This document shows positions 6,752 through 13,247 of a stretch of 13,303 nt of DNA, in pieces. Both the position numbers and the translations under genes were made by a program. Origin of the DNA: an uncultured Mordavella sp. Its GTDB lineage: Bacteria; Bacillota; Clostridia; Lachnospirales; Lachnospiraceae. Location of the stretch: positions 1 to 13,303 of the forward strand of contig CABPCP010000075.1 in the NCBI GenBank assembly GCA_902406105.1. The letters run 5' to 3'. The notes under the pieces are model-generated. The model saw only the letters and a program-made list of their open reading frames with translations. It had not been told where the DNA came from and made no database searches. Position 1 is the first letter of the stretch; the number at the start of each line of letters is the position of its first letter.

Positions 6752-7768
6752 ATGAGAACAGAAGCAAACTTAGACCAATGGAAAGAATTATATCAGGCGG
6801 CAACAGAAATCAAAGAGCAGAAACCGTGGGAATTTCTCTGGGATCTGGATTTGATAGGGATACGAAATGGGGCAGAAGAGGATATGGTGTTCTTTAGTAT
6901 CCTGGGTCGAGGCGGTGAGTGTTATGGGATTTCTATCTATGAAGGATATGAAGGCCTGAATGATTTTCTGATGCTCTCGATGCAGGAGGCGCTGAATCTG
7001 ACTCCTGAATATGCCATGTCACAGCAGAAGAATCTGACCTGCTATTGGGGAAATCGAGAGGAGCTGACAGAAAAGCAGAGAAAAGTCATTAAAGATCTGG
7101 GTTATAAATATCGCGGCAGGAACCAGTGGTTATACTTTCTGTCCTTCAAACCTGGATATAGACCCTGGCAGATGGATCGGGAAGAAGTGATTCGGATGAC
7201 AGAACACCTGCGGGACCTGAAACTTGCCTTGGAATACTATAAACAAGCAGACGTTTCCGTTGACTTCGAGAATGGGAATATGTTCTGCTTTGAGTTTGGA
7301 GAAGGAAAGAAAACCTGGAATTTTGGAGAAAAAACGCTTCCTTTTACCATGTTTCGGTTTAAAAAATTGATCCTGACAGATGAAATTCTCTTGGAAGATC
7401 TGGCAGAGGCGGAAAAATGTGATGCAGTATTGGAAGCGGATGTGTGGGGAACAGGGGTCACTATTAAAGATAAAAAATATGAACGTCCTGCCAATCCACT
7501 GCTTTGTGTGATCGCAGAGGCAGAAAGCGGAATGATCATTACCTGCGAACTGCAGGAGCCGGATGATGATGCGGGGGTATCGATTGCGGATGAAATAATC
7601 GCGTTCATCTTTGAATATGGCGCGCCGAAAGAAATCCGTGTGTCTAATGTGATTTTAGAGGCAGGGCTGGAATACATTTGCGATGTGTGCGGGATTAAAC
7701 TTCGGAGAATGAAAAGGCTGAGAGCATTGGAAGAATTTCAAAAGGAAATGCAAAGGCAGATATTTTAG
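6752..7768 (+). CDS. DUF7309/DUF6930-like protein of unknown function
   Basis: This 338-residue soluble protein has no signal peptide or membrane segment. Residues about 8-165 (PWEFLWDLDLIGIRN, SILGRGGECYGISIYEGYEG) resemble the region I know as DUF7309. Residues about 235-330 (NPLLCVIAEAESGMIITCEL through GIKLRRMKRL) resemble DUF6930. The two often occur in one polypeptide in Clostridia, but the names are from memory and the function is unknown. It starts 31 bp after hsdR with AAAGGA ribosome-site sequences at about 6737-6748 and ends 16 bp before the next gene, so it is likely in the hsdR transcript. No catalytic motif stands out. The short acidic C-terminal part, with its predicted beta-sheets, may mediate binding rather than catalysis. 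Confidence 0.65.
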   Translation: MRTEANLDQWKELYQAATEIKEQKPWEFLWDLDLIGIRNGAEEDMVFFSILGRGGECYGISIYEGYEGLNDFLMLSMQEALNLTPEYAMSQQKNLTCYWGNREELTEKQRKVIKDLGYKYRGRNQWLYFLSFKPGYRPWQMDREEVIRMTEHLRDLKLALEYYKQADVSVDFENGNMFCFEFGEGKKTWNFGEKTLPFTMFRFKKLILTDEILLEDLAEAEKCDAVLEADVWGTGVTIKDKKYERPANPLLCVIAEAESGMIITCELQEPDDDAGVSIADEIIAFIFEYGAPKEIRVSNVILEAGLEYICDVCGIKLRRMKRLRALEEFQKEMQRQIF

Positions 7769-7784
7769 CAGAGAGGAAAAAACT

Positions 7785-8678
7785 ATGTCGGAGATCAAAT
7801 TATTTTCCGTCCAGGATGAAGTCCGTCAATTGAATTCATCAACGGCGGTTTTAGAGAAGGAATTACAAAATCTCATCGAACAAAACATGGAGATATTTTT
7901 TGGCGTCCGCTTTTTAAAAAGCGAATATGCAATTACGAATGGCCGGATGGACAGTATTGGTATTGACGAGAATAATTGTCCGGTCATTTTTGAGTATAAA
8001 CGCAGCAGTAATGAAAATGTGATAAATCAGGGACTATTCTATCTGGACTGGCTACTGGATCATAAGGCGGATTTCAAATTACTGGTGATTGAAAAGCTGG
8101 GAATGGAAGCCGCGGAACAGATTGACTGGTCTATCCCCTGTGTGATTTGTGTGGCGAATGATTTTACCAAGTATGATCTGCATGCAGTCAATCAGATGCA
8201 GAGAAATATCAAGCTGGTAAAATATCAAAAATATGACGGAGATTTGATACTGTTTGAGCATTTAAACGCTCCGGTAGTAAAGAGTATTACAGAAACGGCG
8301 GATAGAGCAGAAAAGAAAAATTGTAATGAAAAAACACATTTGGAGAAACTGGAAACAGCGCAGGAATCGATTTGCGCTATCTATGAATCTATCTGCGATT
8401 ATATAGAATCTCTGGGAGATGATATTGTACCGAACCAAGTAAAGTTATATTTGGCGTACAAAAAAGTGAAAAATTTTGTCTGTATTGAGATATATAGCAA
8501 GGAAATTCATTTGTTTTTAAAGCTAAACCCAGATACCGTAGGATTAGAACGAGGATTTACCAGGGATATGCGAAATATTGGTCATTATGGAACCGGAGAT
8601 TTACAGATAACGATCAAATGCGCGGAAGATTTTGAAAAGGCGAAACCACTGATCGACCGGGCATACCGGGAGGCATAA
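7785..8678 (+). CDS. PD-(D/E)XK nuclease-like protein with DUF5655-type C-terminus
   Basis: This 297-residue protein appears to have two domains. The N-terminal half carries a DUF91/NucS-like restriction-fold pattern: a helix with Glu (LEKELQNLIEQNMEIFFGV), Asp in GRMDSIGID, the ExK of VIFEYKR, and a following NQGLFYLDWLL helix with Gln and Tyr. These are the expected metal- and DNA-binding positions. Residues about 195-297 resemble the DUF5655 domain (IYESICDYIESLGDDI through YGTGDLQITI). Such proteins are often labelled predicted transport proteins, a name not supported by any membrane segment here. An AGAGG site lies 8 bp before the ATG. Its place at the end of an hsdR transcript makes DNA binding or cleavage related to defence plausible, but this is inference. 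Confidence 0.75.
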   Translation: MSEIKLFSVQDEVRQLNSSTAVLEKELQNLIEQNMEIFFGVRFLKSEYAITNGRMDSIGIDENNCPVIFEYKRSSNENVINQGLFYLDWLLDHKADFKLLVIEKLGMEAAEQIDWSIPCVICVANDFTKYDLHAVNQMQRNIKLVKYQKYDGDLILFEHLNAPVVKSITETADRAEKKNCNEKTHLEKLETAQESICAIYESICDYIESLGDDIVPNQVKLYLAYKKVKNFVCIEIYSKEIHLFLKLNPDTVGLERGFTRDMRNIGHYGTGDLQITIKCAEDFEKAKPLIDRAYREA

Positions 8679-8718
8679 ACCCAGAGCAGGCGTGATTGAA
8701 AAATATTCCCCCCCTCTC

Positions 8719-8747
8719 TTGACATCACAAAAAACGAGTGTTATATT
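8719..8747 (+). promoter_or_regulatory. Sigma-A promoter of the dnaJ-like gene
   Basis: A perfect TTGACA (8719-8724) is separated by 17 bp from TATATT (8742-8747), which is preceded by TG-t as in an extended -10. The ribosome site AGGTGGTGA (8759-8767) and ATG 8772 follow. No CIRCE-type inverted repeat is visible, so HrcA control is not indicated. Confidence 0.88.
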
Positions 8748-8771
8748 ACAAATAGAACAGGTGGTGATAAT

Positions 8772-9797
8772 ATGACACAGAAAAGAGATTATTACGATGT
8801 CCTGGGAGTCGGCAGGGATGCGGATCCGGGAGCAATTAAGAAAGCATATAGAAAATTAGCGAAGAAATACCATCCAGACACAAACGCGGGTGACAGTGAA
8901 GCGGAGAAAAAGTTTAAAGAAGTCACAGAAGCTTACAATGTGCTGAGTGATAAAGAAAAGAAAAAACTATATGATCAGTTCGGCCATGCGGCCTTTGATG
9001 GAAGTCAGGGACAGTGGAACGGTCAGGGACGATGGAGCGGTCAGAGCGGATATGCGGGCAGCCGCGGAAATGGCGGTTATCGGGAGTATCATTTTGAAGG
9101 CGGCAATATGGACGATCTGTTTAAAGATATTTTTGGCGATGCCTTTCATGATTCCCAATTCGATGGTTTTGGCGGCCAGGGATTCCATAGAGGATCTTTC
9201 TCCGGAGGCTTTGGAGGGAGAAGCTATCAGCAAAGGGGAGCGGATCTTCACGCAGATATTTCGGTTACGTTTGATGAGGCGGCCTTTGGCTGTGAGAAGA
9301 TGATCCATTTGGAAAATAGTGGGGATGGGAGTGTTCAGTCTTTACAGGTCAAGATCCCGGCAGGGATTGAGAGCGGCAAGACCGTCCGTTTGAGAGGGAA
9401 AGGTCAGCCCGGCGCGGGAGGCGGCCAGGCAGGAGATCTGCTGTTGAAAGTGACGGTGGGAGAGCGGCCCGGATTTCAGAGAAAGGGCATGGATCTGTAT
9501 ACTACGGTGCGGGTTCCATTTGCTACGGCGGCCCTTGGCGGGGAAGCCACAGTACAGACCATCTATGGAAACGTGCTGTGCAAGATCAAAGAAGGAACTC
9601 AGTCGGGAAGCAAGATCCGGCTGAGGGGAAAAGGAATCGTTTCCATGAAGGATCCGTCCGTACATGGGGATCAATATGTGACGGTGGAGGTTCAGGTACC
9701 CAGGAACCTGTCTCCAGAAGCAAGGCAGAAGCTCCAGGAATTTGAACAGCTCTGCGGAAGAGGAGGAAACTCCAGGGGAACTGCCAGCGCGGCATAA
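8772..9797 (+). CDS. DnaJ/CbpA-type J-domain co-chaperone (class B, no zinc finger)
   Basis: This 341-residue Hsp40 would stimulate DnaK ATPase and deliver unfolded clients in the cytoplasm. The J-domain covers about 5-71, with the essential HPD at 34-36. A Gly/Phe-rich linker spans about 75-155. C-terminal substrate-binding domains cover about 158-325 ([35 protein letters not shown], and the second barrel from [10 protein letters not shown]). The four CxxCxGxG zinc repeats of canonical DnaJ are absent, so it is class B and CbpA-like, not the housekeeping DnaJ. It has its own promoter and terminator, so it appears monocistronic and unrelated in function to its neighbours. The linker includes an 18-bp imperfect tandem repeat. 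Confidence 0.93.
   Translation: MTQKRDYYDVLGVGRDADPGAIKKAYRKLAKKYHPDTNAGDSEAEKKFKEVTEAYNVLSDKEKKKLYDQFGHAAFDGSQGQWNGQGRWSGQSGYAGSRGNGGYREYHFEGGNMDDLFKDIFGDAFHDSQFDGFGGQGFHRGSFSGGFGGRSYQQRGADLHADISVTFDEAAFGCEKMIHLENSGDGSVQSLQVKIPAGIESGKTVRLRGKGQPGAGGGQAGDLLLKVTVGERPGFQRKGMDLYTTVRVPFATAALGGEATVQTIYGNVLCKIKEGTQSGSKIRLRGKGIVSMKDPSVHGDQYVTVEVQVPRNLSPEARQKLQEFEQLCGRGGNSRGTASAA
9003..9056 (+). repeat. 18-bp imperfect tandem repeat in the Gly-rich linker of the J-protein
   Basis: Three 18-bp units (9003-9020, 9021-9038, 9039-9056) share a GGTCAGGGAC-like start; the third is diverged. They encode [12 protein letters not shown] and GQSGYA, so they keep frame and lengthen the flexible linker. Confidence 0.6.
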
Positions 9798-9807
9798 AGA
9801 ATAGAGA

Positions 9808-9854
9808 AAACCGCTTCGGTATCAGGCATACCGAAGCGGTTTCCTTTGTTTTAG
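9808..9854 (+). terminator. Intrinsic terminator after the dnaJ-like gene
   Basis: A perfect 15-bp stem, AAACCGCTTCGGTAT (9808-9822) with ATACCGAAGCGGTTT (9828-9842), encloses a CAGGC loop. It is followed by the T-rich run TTCCTTTGTTTT. It lies 11 bp after the stop codon. Confidence 0.93.
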
Positions 9855-9867
9855 TTCGAATCTCTGT

Positions 9868-9894
9868 TTGTGTCAAGAGATACCATTGTATACT
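9868..9894 (+). promoter_or_regulatory. Possible promoter upstream of the LytTR operon
   Basis: TTGTGT (9868-9873) and TATACT (9889-9894) are separated by 15 bp, shorter than ideal. If used, the LytTR-type repeats at 9908-9937 would lie just downstream of its start, in a repressing position. A second weak candidate, TTTACT (9950-9955) with TAGATA (9974-9979) at 18 bp, would put the repeats just upstream of its -35, in an activating position. Confidence 0.35.
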
Positions 9895-9907
9895 TAGGAG
9901 AGAAAAT

Positions 9908-9937
9908 CTGCCACTTACCAGTCAATCCCTGCCACTT
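9908..9937 (+). promoter_or_regulatory. Two 9-bp direct repeats 21 bp apart, likely LytTR binding site
   Basis: CTGCCACTT occurs at 9908-9916 and again at 9929-9937, with 12 bp between. A 21-bp period places both on the same face of the helix. Paired 9-bp direct repeats separated by about 12 bp are the known arrangement for LytTR-domain regulators such as AgrA. The next gene encodes such a regulator, so autoregulation is the simple reading. Confidence 0.72.
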
Positions 9938-9966
9938 GGGTGAAAAGCGTTTACTTTTCGGTCAAG
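9935..9966. promoter_or_regulatory. Imperfect dyad overlapping the second LytTR repeat
   Basis: CTTGGGTGAAAAG (9935-9947) and CTTTTCGGTCAAG (9954-9966) are inverted with 10 of 13 positions matching around a 6-bp centre. It overlaps the end of the second direct repeat and the weak TTTACT box, so it could be a further operator or a transcript hairpin. Confidence 0.4.
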
Positions 9967-9998
9967 TTGTGGTTAGATAAGTCCAGGGAGAAGGAACG

Positions 9999-10451
9999 AT
10001 GAAGATACGAGTAGAGATCCAGGATAATTTAACAGAAGAAGAGGTAGTCATCCGAGCCGGAAGTTTTAGCGAGACTGTTCAGCGAATCCAGAAGGCAGTA
10101 GCCGCTATAGAGGCAGGGGAGAAGAAACTGGCGCTTTTTAAAGGGGATACTGAGTATTATCTGGGGTTGGACGAGATTCTTTTCTTTGAAACAGAAGAAG
10201 GGAGTGTGTATGCTCACACCAGGAAAGAGACCTATCAGACCGGGAAGCGCCTTTATGAGCTGGAAGAATCTCTTCCGGGATATTTTATGCGAGTGTCCAA
10301 ATCCGCGATTTTGAATCTGCGGAAAATCTACGCAGTGACCAAAACACTGCCTTCATCCTGTATGGTAGAGTTCCAAGGTTCCCACAAACAAGTGTATGTG
10401 TCCAGATATTACTATAAGCCTTTAAGAGAAAGACTGGGAGAAAAGAGGTAG
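9999..10451 (+). CDS. LytTR-domain DNA-binding transcriptional regulator (stand-alone)
   Basis: This 150-residue cytoplasmic regulator lacks a CheY-like receiver. Residues about 1-48 form a short N-terminal alpha/beta part. Residues about 52-148 are a LytTR domain (YYLGLDEILFFETEEGSVYAH, MRVSKSAILNLRKI, VEFQGSHKQVYVSRYYYKPLRERL), which binds DNA through beta-sheet loops. The GGGAGAAGGA ribosome site begins 12 bp before the ATG. The upstream paired repeats suggest it controls its own operon. It is followed after 5 bp by a LiaF-like membrane protein. With no receiver and no kinase gene nearby, it is likely controlled by the membrane partner or by its own level; that is inference. Confidence 0.93.
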   Translation: MKIRVEIQDNLTEEEVVIRAGSFSETVQRIQKAVAAIEAGEKKLALFKGDTEYYLGLDEILFFETEEGSVYAHTRKETYQTGKRLYELEESLPGYFMRVSKSAILNLRKIYAVTKTLPSSCMVEFQGSHKQVYVSRYYYKPLRERLGEKR

Positions 10452-10456
10452 AGATC

Positions 10457-11176
10457 ATGAAAAAAGAACGGATATTTTGGGGAGTATTTTTTATTTTAGC
10501 GGCAGTGTTTTTGATTGTGAGCGGACTAGGTATTTTTGAGGGAATCCATTTCTGGGATTTGATCCTGACTGTATTTTTCGCGGCATGGCTGATCAAGAGC
10601 ATTGGACATAAAAGTATCACAGGAGTCTTGTTTTCCATCGCGTTTTTGTGTATCATCTATGCAGAACCTCTTGGGATCGAGGCGCTGGTGCCATGGCCGA
10701 TCCTTGGCGCGGCGCTTTTGGGAAGTATAGGCTGCGGGATGTTGTTTCGACCGGGGAAAAAGGATATGAGAGACTGGGATGGCCATCAGCCGGACAGCGG
10801 TTTCCATGATGGAAATGGGACCTGGACAACAGAGTCGGCAGAAGGACAATGGATGGAATTTGTCACTTCTTTTTCCAGCAGTATCAAATATGTAAATTCC
10901 GATGATTTCCTTGGAGCAGATGTGAAATGCTCTTTTGGGGGAATAAAAATTTACCTTGATAATGCGCTGATCCAGAGAGGAAAGGCGGATATCAGACTGG
11001 ATGCGGCATTTAGCAGCGTGAGTTTGTATGTGCCGAAGCACTGGAATGTGGTGAACAGAGTTGAGACAGTGTTCGCCGGAGTGGAAGAGAAAAACCAGGG
11101 CGGAAGTCCCGGCGGTCCAGTACTGAATCTAGAAGGGAAAGTGTGTTTCAGCATGGTGACAGTCGTCTATATTTAG
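10457..11176 (+). CDS. LiaF-like membrane protein (four TM segments plus C-terminal beta domain)
   Basis: This 239-residue protein has four membrane segments at about 6-27, 32-51, 54-69 and 77-97. A polar linker (about 98-130) and a soluble C-terminal domain (about 135-235) follow. The C-terminal domain has the DUF2154/LiaF style: DDFLGADVKCSFGGIKIYLD, then DIRLDAAFSSVSLYVPKHW. LiaF proteins hold back cell-envelope stress signalling in LiaRS systems. No liaS or liaR is present here; the partner is a LytTR protein 5 bp upstream. This pairing is common in Clostridia and suggests the membrane protein restrains or senses for the regulator. It starts 8 bp after a GAGG ribosome site within the end of the LytTR gene. 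Orthology to liaF itself is not claimed. Confidence 0.85.
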   Translation: MKKERIFWGVFFILAAVFLIVSGLGIFEGIHFWDLILTVFFAAWLIKSIGHKSITGVLFSIAFLCIIYAEPLGIEALVPWPILGAALLGSIGCGMLFRPGKKDMRDWDGHQPDSGFHDGNGTWTTESAEGQWMEFVTSFSSSIKYVNSDDFLGADVKCSFGGIKIYLDNALIQRGKADIRLDAAFSSVSLYVPKHWNVVNRVETVFAGVEEKNQGGSPGGPVLNLEGKVCFSMVTVVYI

Positions 11177-11215
11177 GCGAAAGTCCGCGGGAGAATAGAA
11201 CACAAAGGAGGAATT

Positions 11216-12004
11216 ATGGCAGCGTTGTTTTTTGACATCGACGGAACTTTGATCAGTGAGCTTGACGGAAAGATCCCTGAGAGCGCGAAGGAAGCGATGC
11301 GAAGCGCCAGGGCAAATGGACATAAGCTATTTATCAATACGGGGCGGACCTTTTGCAGTCTGCCTCCGGCCATCAAAGCATTTGGTTTTGATGGCTTCTT
11401 GTGCGGCTGCGGGACTTATCTTGTTTATGAGGATCAGGTACTGTTGGAACATCCGATCCCCTTTGAGCGGGGAAAAGAGTTGATCGACGCTATGGAAAAC
11501 TGCAGCGTGGAAGGGTTTCTGGAAGGGACAGAAGATATTTATTTTTCCAGCCGGATTTACCGGTTTGAGCAGTTGGAAAGTTCCAGAAGATATATGGCGG
11601 GTTTGGGCCTTGGCAGGGAGAGCTGGATTGAAAAAAAAGATTTTCAGTACGATAAGATATTGGCATATATGGATGAGAAAAGTGAAAAGGAACGCTTTTT
11701 CCAAATGATCAGTGAAGATATGGAACCGATAGACAGAGGCGGGGGAATGTATGAATGTATTCAGAAAAAATTTTCTAAAGCCACAGCGATCCAGTTTATG
11801 AAGGATTATCTGGGACTGGATGAAGAATGCATCTATGTGGTGGGAGACAGTTCCAATGATCTGTCCATGTTTCGGTATGCCGCTCATGGGATCGCGATGG
11901 GGAAACACGATGCTGTCCTGGATCCTTATGTGGAGTATGTGACAGATACGGTGGAGAATGACGGAATTAAAAAAGCATTGGAATATTATCAGATGATTTT
12001 TTGA
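11216..12004 (+). CDS. Cof-type HAD-superfamily phosphatase (subfamily IIB)
   Basis: This 262-residue cytoplasmic hydrolase is likely to act on sugar phosphates, nucleotides or flavin phosphates; the substrate cannot be named from sequence. HAD motif 1 is DIDGT with nucleophile Asp7 and acid/base Asp9. Motif 2 lies in INTGRTF (Thr). Motif 3 is Lys188 in FSKATAIQ. Motif 4 is GDSSND (210-215), which binds magnesium. A C2-type cap sits between motifs 2 and 3 (about 85-185). The set is complete and the length is normal. A strong AAAGGAGG site (11204-11211) precedes the ATG. It lies 39 bp after the LiaF-like gene with no terminator between, so it may be in the LytTR operon. Confidence 0.94.
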   Translation: MAALFFDIDGTLISELDGKIPESAKEAMRSARANGHKLFINTGRTFCSLPPAIKAFGFDGFLCGCGTYLVYEDQVLLEHPIPFERGKELIDAMENCSVEGFLEGTEDIYFSSRIYRFEQLESSRRYMAGLGLGRESWIEKKDFQYDKILAYMDEKSEKERFFQMISEDMEPIDRGGGMYECIQKKFSKATAIQFMKDYLGLDEECIYVVGDSSNDLSMFRYAAHGIAMGKHDAVLDPYVEYVTDTVENDGIKKALEYYQMIF

Positions 12005-12024
12005 CAGACAAGGTGTGATGATTT

Positions 12025-12642
12025 ATGTGGAAGGAAATACCCTATTTTACCATAGAGGGGGCTTTTGGCGGGAATCAAGACTGGTTTACGAATATTGTGA
12101 TGAATATGGGAGGCTGCGCCGCGGCGACGGCCTGCGACTGCTGCATATATTTTGCTAAATATCGAGATTTAGATCAGTTGTATCCTTTCGACAAGGATAA
12201 TCTGTCGATTCGGGATTACCGGGAATTCAGCCAGATCATGAAGCCTTACATCCGCCCCAGAGTAGGAGGCGTGAAGAATCCGCAGTGGTTTATTGACGGA
12301 TTTCAAAGGTATATCCGAGATGTCAATGACAGAAAAGGCTGTCAGATCCATGTGGATATGAGTGTGTTTGACGGAAGGAAGAGCGCCGCCGAAGCCAGAA
12401 CCTTTATCATGGAACAGATCGATCAGGGGATGCCAGTCCCCTGTCTTCTTTTGCGGCATCAGGATGTGAAGCAGTTCAAGGATTATACTTGGCACTGGTT
12501 CCTGCTGGTAGGCTATGAGGACTTGGAAGAGGATCTTAAGATCAAGACGGCGACTTATGGGGAGGCGGAAATATTCTCTTTAAATGAAATGTGGGATACA
12601 GGATATGAGGAAAAAGGCGGACTGATCCGGCTTAAGTACTAA
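12025..12642 (+). CDS. Papain/C39-fold-like protein, uncharacterised
   Basis: This 205-residue protein has no signal peptide or membrane segment. The pattern GGCAAATA with Cys31 near the N-terminus, followed by WHWFLLVGYE with His157, is the Cys...His order of papain-like and C39-like peptidases. A later TATYGEAEIFSLNEMW segment fits the last strands of that fold. A Cys31-His157 dyad is therefore plausible, and peptidase, transferase or inactive binding roles are all possible. The three closely spaced cysteines after Cys31 (CDCC) are unusual. It begins 20 bp after the HAD gene with an AAGGTG site and is probably the last gene of that operon. Its TAA stop is the first triplet of the 37-bp repeat that follows. 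Confidence 0.7.
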   Translation: MWKEIPYFTIEGAFGGNQDWFTNIVMNMGGCAAATACDCCIYFAKYRDLDQLYPFDKDNLSIRDYREFSQIMKPYIRPRVGGVKNPQWFIDGFQRYIRDVNDRKGCQIHVDMSVFDGRKSAAEARTFIMEQIDQGMPVPCLLLRHQDVKQFKDYTWHWFLLVGYEDLEEDLKIKTATYGEAEIFSLNEMWDTGYEEKGGLIRLKY

Positions 12643-12677
12643 GTGGGGCCGGGGGATTTTTAAAAATCCCCCGGCCC
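12640..12677. repeat. 32-bp perfect palindrome within a 37-bp repeat, left copy
   Basis: GGGCCGGGGGATTTTT (12646-12661) is followed at once by its exact reverse complement (12662-12677), with no spacer. The 37 bases from 12640 to 12676, beginning TAAGTGGGGCC, recur identically at 13267-13303. The first three bases are the stop codon of the preceding gene. It could end transcription as a hairpin, but no T-run follows it on either strand. Confidence 0.9.
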
Positions 12678-12702
12678 AAATTGAAAATCCCCTGTCCCTT
12701 TT
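12646..12702. repeat. 57-bp imperfect inverted repeat, left arm (palindrome plus CCCTGTCCCTTTT)
   Basis: Inside the palindrome the sequence continues AAATTGAAAATC and then CCCTGTCCCTTTT (12690-12702). The reverse complement of 13248-13272 matches this inner part at 20 of 25 positions without gaps, including all 13 of the last motif. With the palindrome, the two arms bracket the XRE gene as inverted repeats. Confidence 0.75.
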
Positions 12703-12722
12703 TGAATTCGCTATTTATGGGA

Positions 12723-12751
12723 ATGCCATTTAAACGTATTTATGTTATCTT
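12723..12751 (+). promoter_or_regulatory. Promoter of the XRE gene
   Basis: ATGCCA (12723-12728) and TATCTT (12746-12751) are 17 bp apart, and TG-t precedes the -10 as in an extended -10. The ribosome site GGAGGTGGG (12758-12766) and ATG 12770 follow. Confidence 0.5.
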
Positions 12752-12769
12752 AACCATGGAGGTGGGCAT

Positions 12770-13237
12770 ATGGATCAGGGAAAAGTGGGGGAGTTTATTG
12801 CGCAGCTGCGAAAAGAAAAAGGACTTACACAGGCACAGCTTGGAGAACGGCTGGGAGTGACTAATAAGACAGTTTCACGCTGGGAAACCGGGAAATATAT
12901 GCCAGATATTTCAATGTTATCCCCTTTGTGCGAGGAATTGGACGTCAGTATTCATGAACTGCTGAATGGAGATAGACTTTCTGATGAGCAGTTTCGCAAG
13001 ACTGCAGATCATAATTTTTTGCTTTCGTTAAAAGAAACGAAAAAATTGAAGGTGAAAAAACACATGGTTGATCTTTTTATAGGAGGCGGATTGGGAGTAT
13101 TGATCGGACAATTAAGTGCGCCAGAGTCGGCGGAAAGGAACACGTTTATTTTGTTCGCCTTTATGTTTCTGGCAATTGGACAGCTTCTGCGGGGACGGTA
13201 TGATGAAGAAATATGGAAACGGATTTCTGGGGAATAA
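12770..13237 (+). CDS. XRE-family regulator with two C-terminal membrane segments
   Basis: This 155-residue protein has a helix-turn-helix domain at about 7-63 (IAQLRKEKGLTQAQLGERLG, TNKTVSRWETGKYMPDI), a linker, and two hydrophobic segments at about 99-115 and 124-140 with a short charged tail. It is probably a membrane-anchored transcription regulator whose N-terminus faces the cytoplasm. Such fusions are common in Clostridia and may sense membrane state, but no signal or target is visible. The gene has its own promoter and a strong GGAGGTGGG site. It is bracketed by long inverted repeats, suggesting it sits in a small repeat-bounded unit separate from the preceding operon. No antitoxin- or phage-type neighbour is present in the window. 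Confidence 0.9.
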   Translation: MDQGKVGEFIAQLRKEKGLTQAQLGERLGVTNKTVSRWETGKYMPDISMLSPLCEELDVSIHELLNGDRLSDEQFRKTADHNFLLSLKETKKLKVKKHMVDLFIGGGLGVLIGQLSAPESAERNTFILFAFMFLAIGQLLRGRYDEEIWKRISGE

Positions 13238-13247
13238 AAAGATGCCG

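Noticed and set aside
7785..8678. Reading this gene as a transport protein
   Set aside because: The common label for DUF5655 relatives is not supported: the protein has no membrane segment, and the first domain has a nuclease-fold residue pattern.
8700..8771. CIRCE or other heat-shock operator before the dnaJ-like gene
   Set aside because: No TTAGCACTC/GAGTGCTAA dyad is present. The region is a plain strong sigma-A promoter.
9586..9876. Minus-strand open frame over the dnaJ-like 3' end and terminator
   Set aside because: It is the shadow of the GC-rich C-terminal J-protein frame and reads through a perfect terminator stem; there is no ribosome site or recognisable domain.
12640..12677. The 32-bp palindrome as an ordinary intrinsic terminator
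   Set aside because: The stem has no loop of its own and no T-run follows it on either strand. It may still slow or stop polymerase, but the exact duplication around the XRE gene is better recorded as a repeat.
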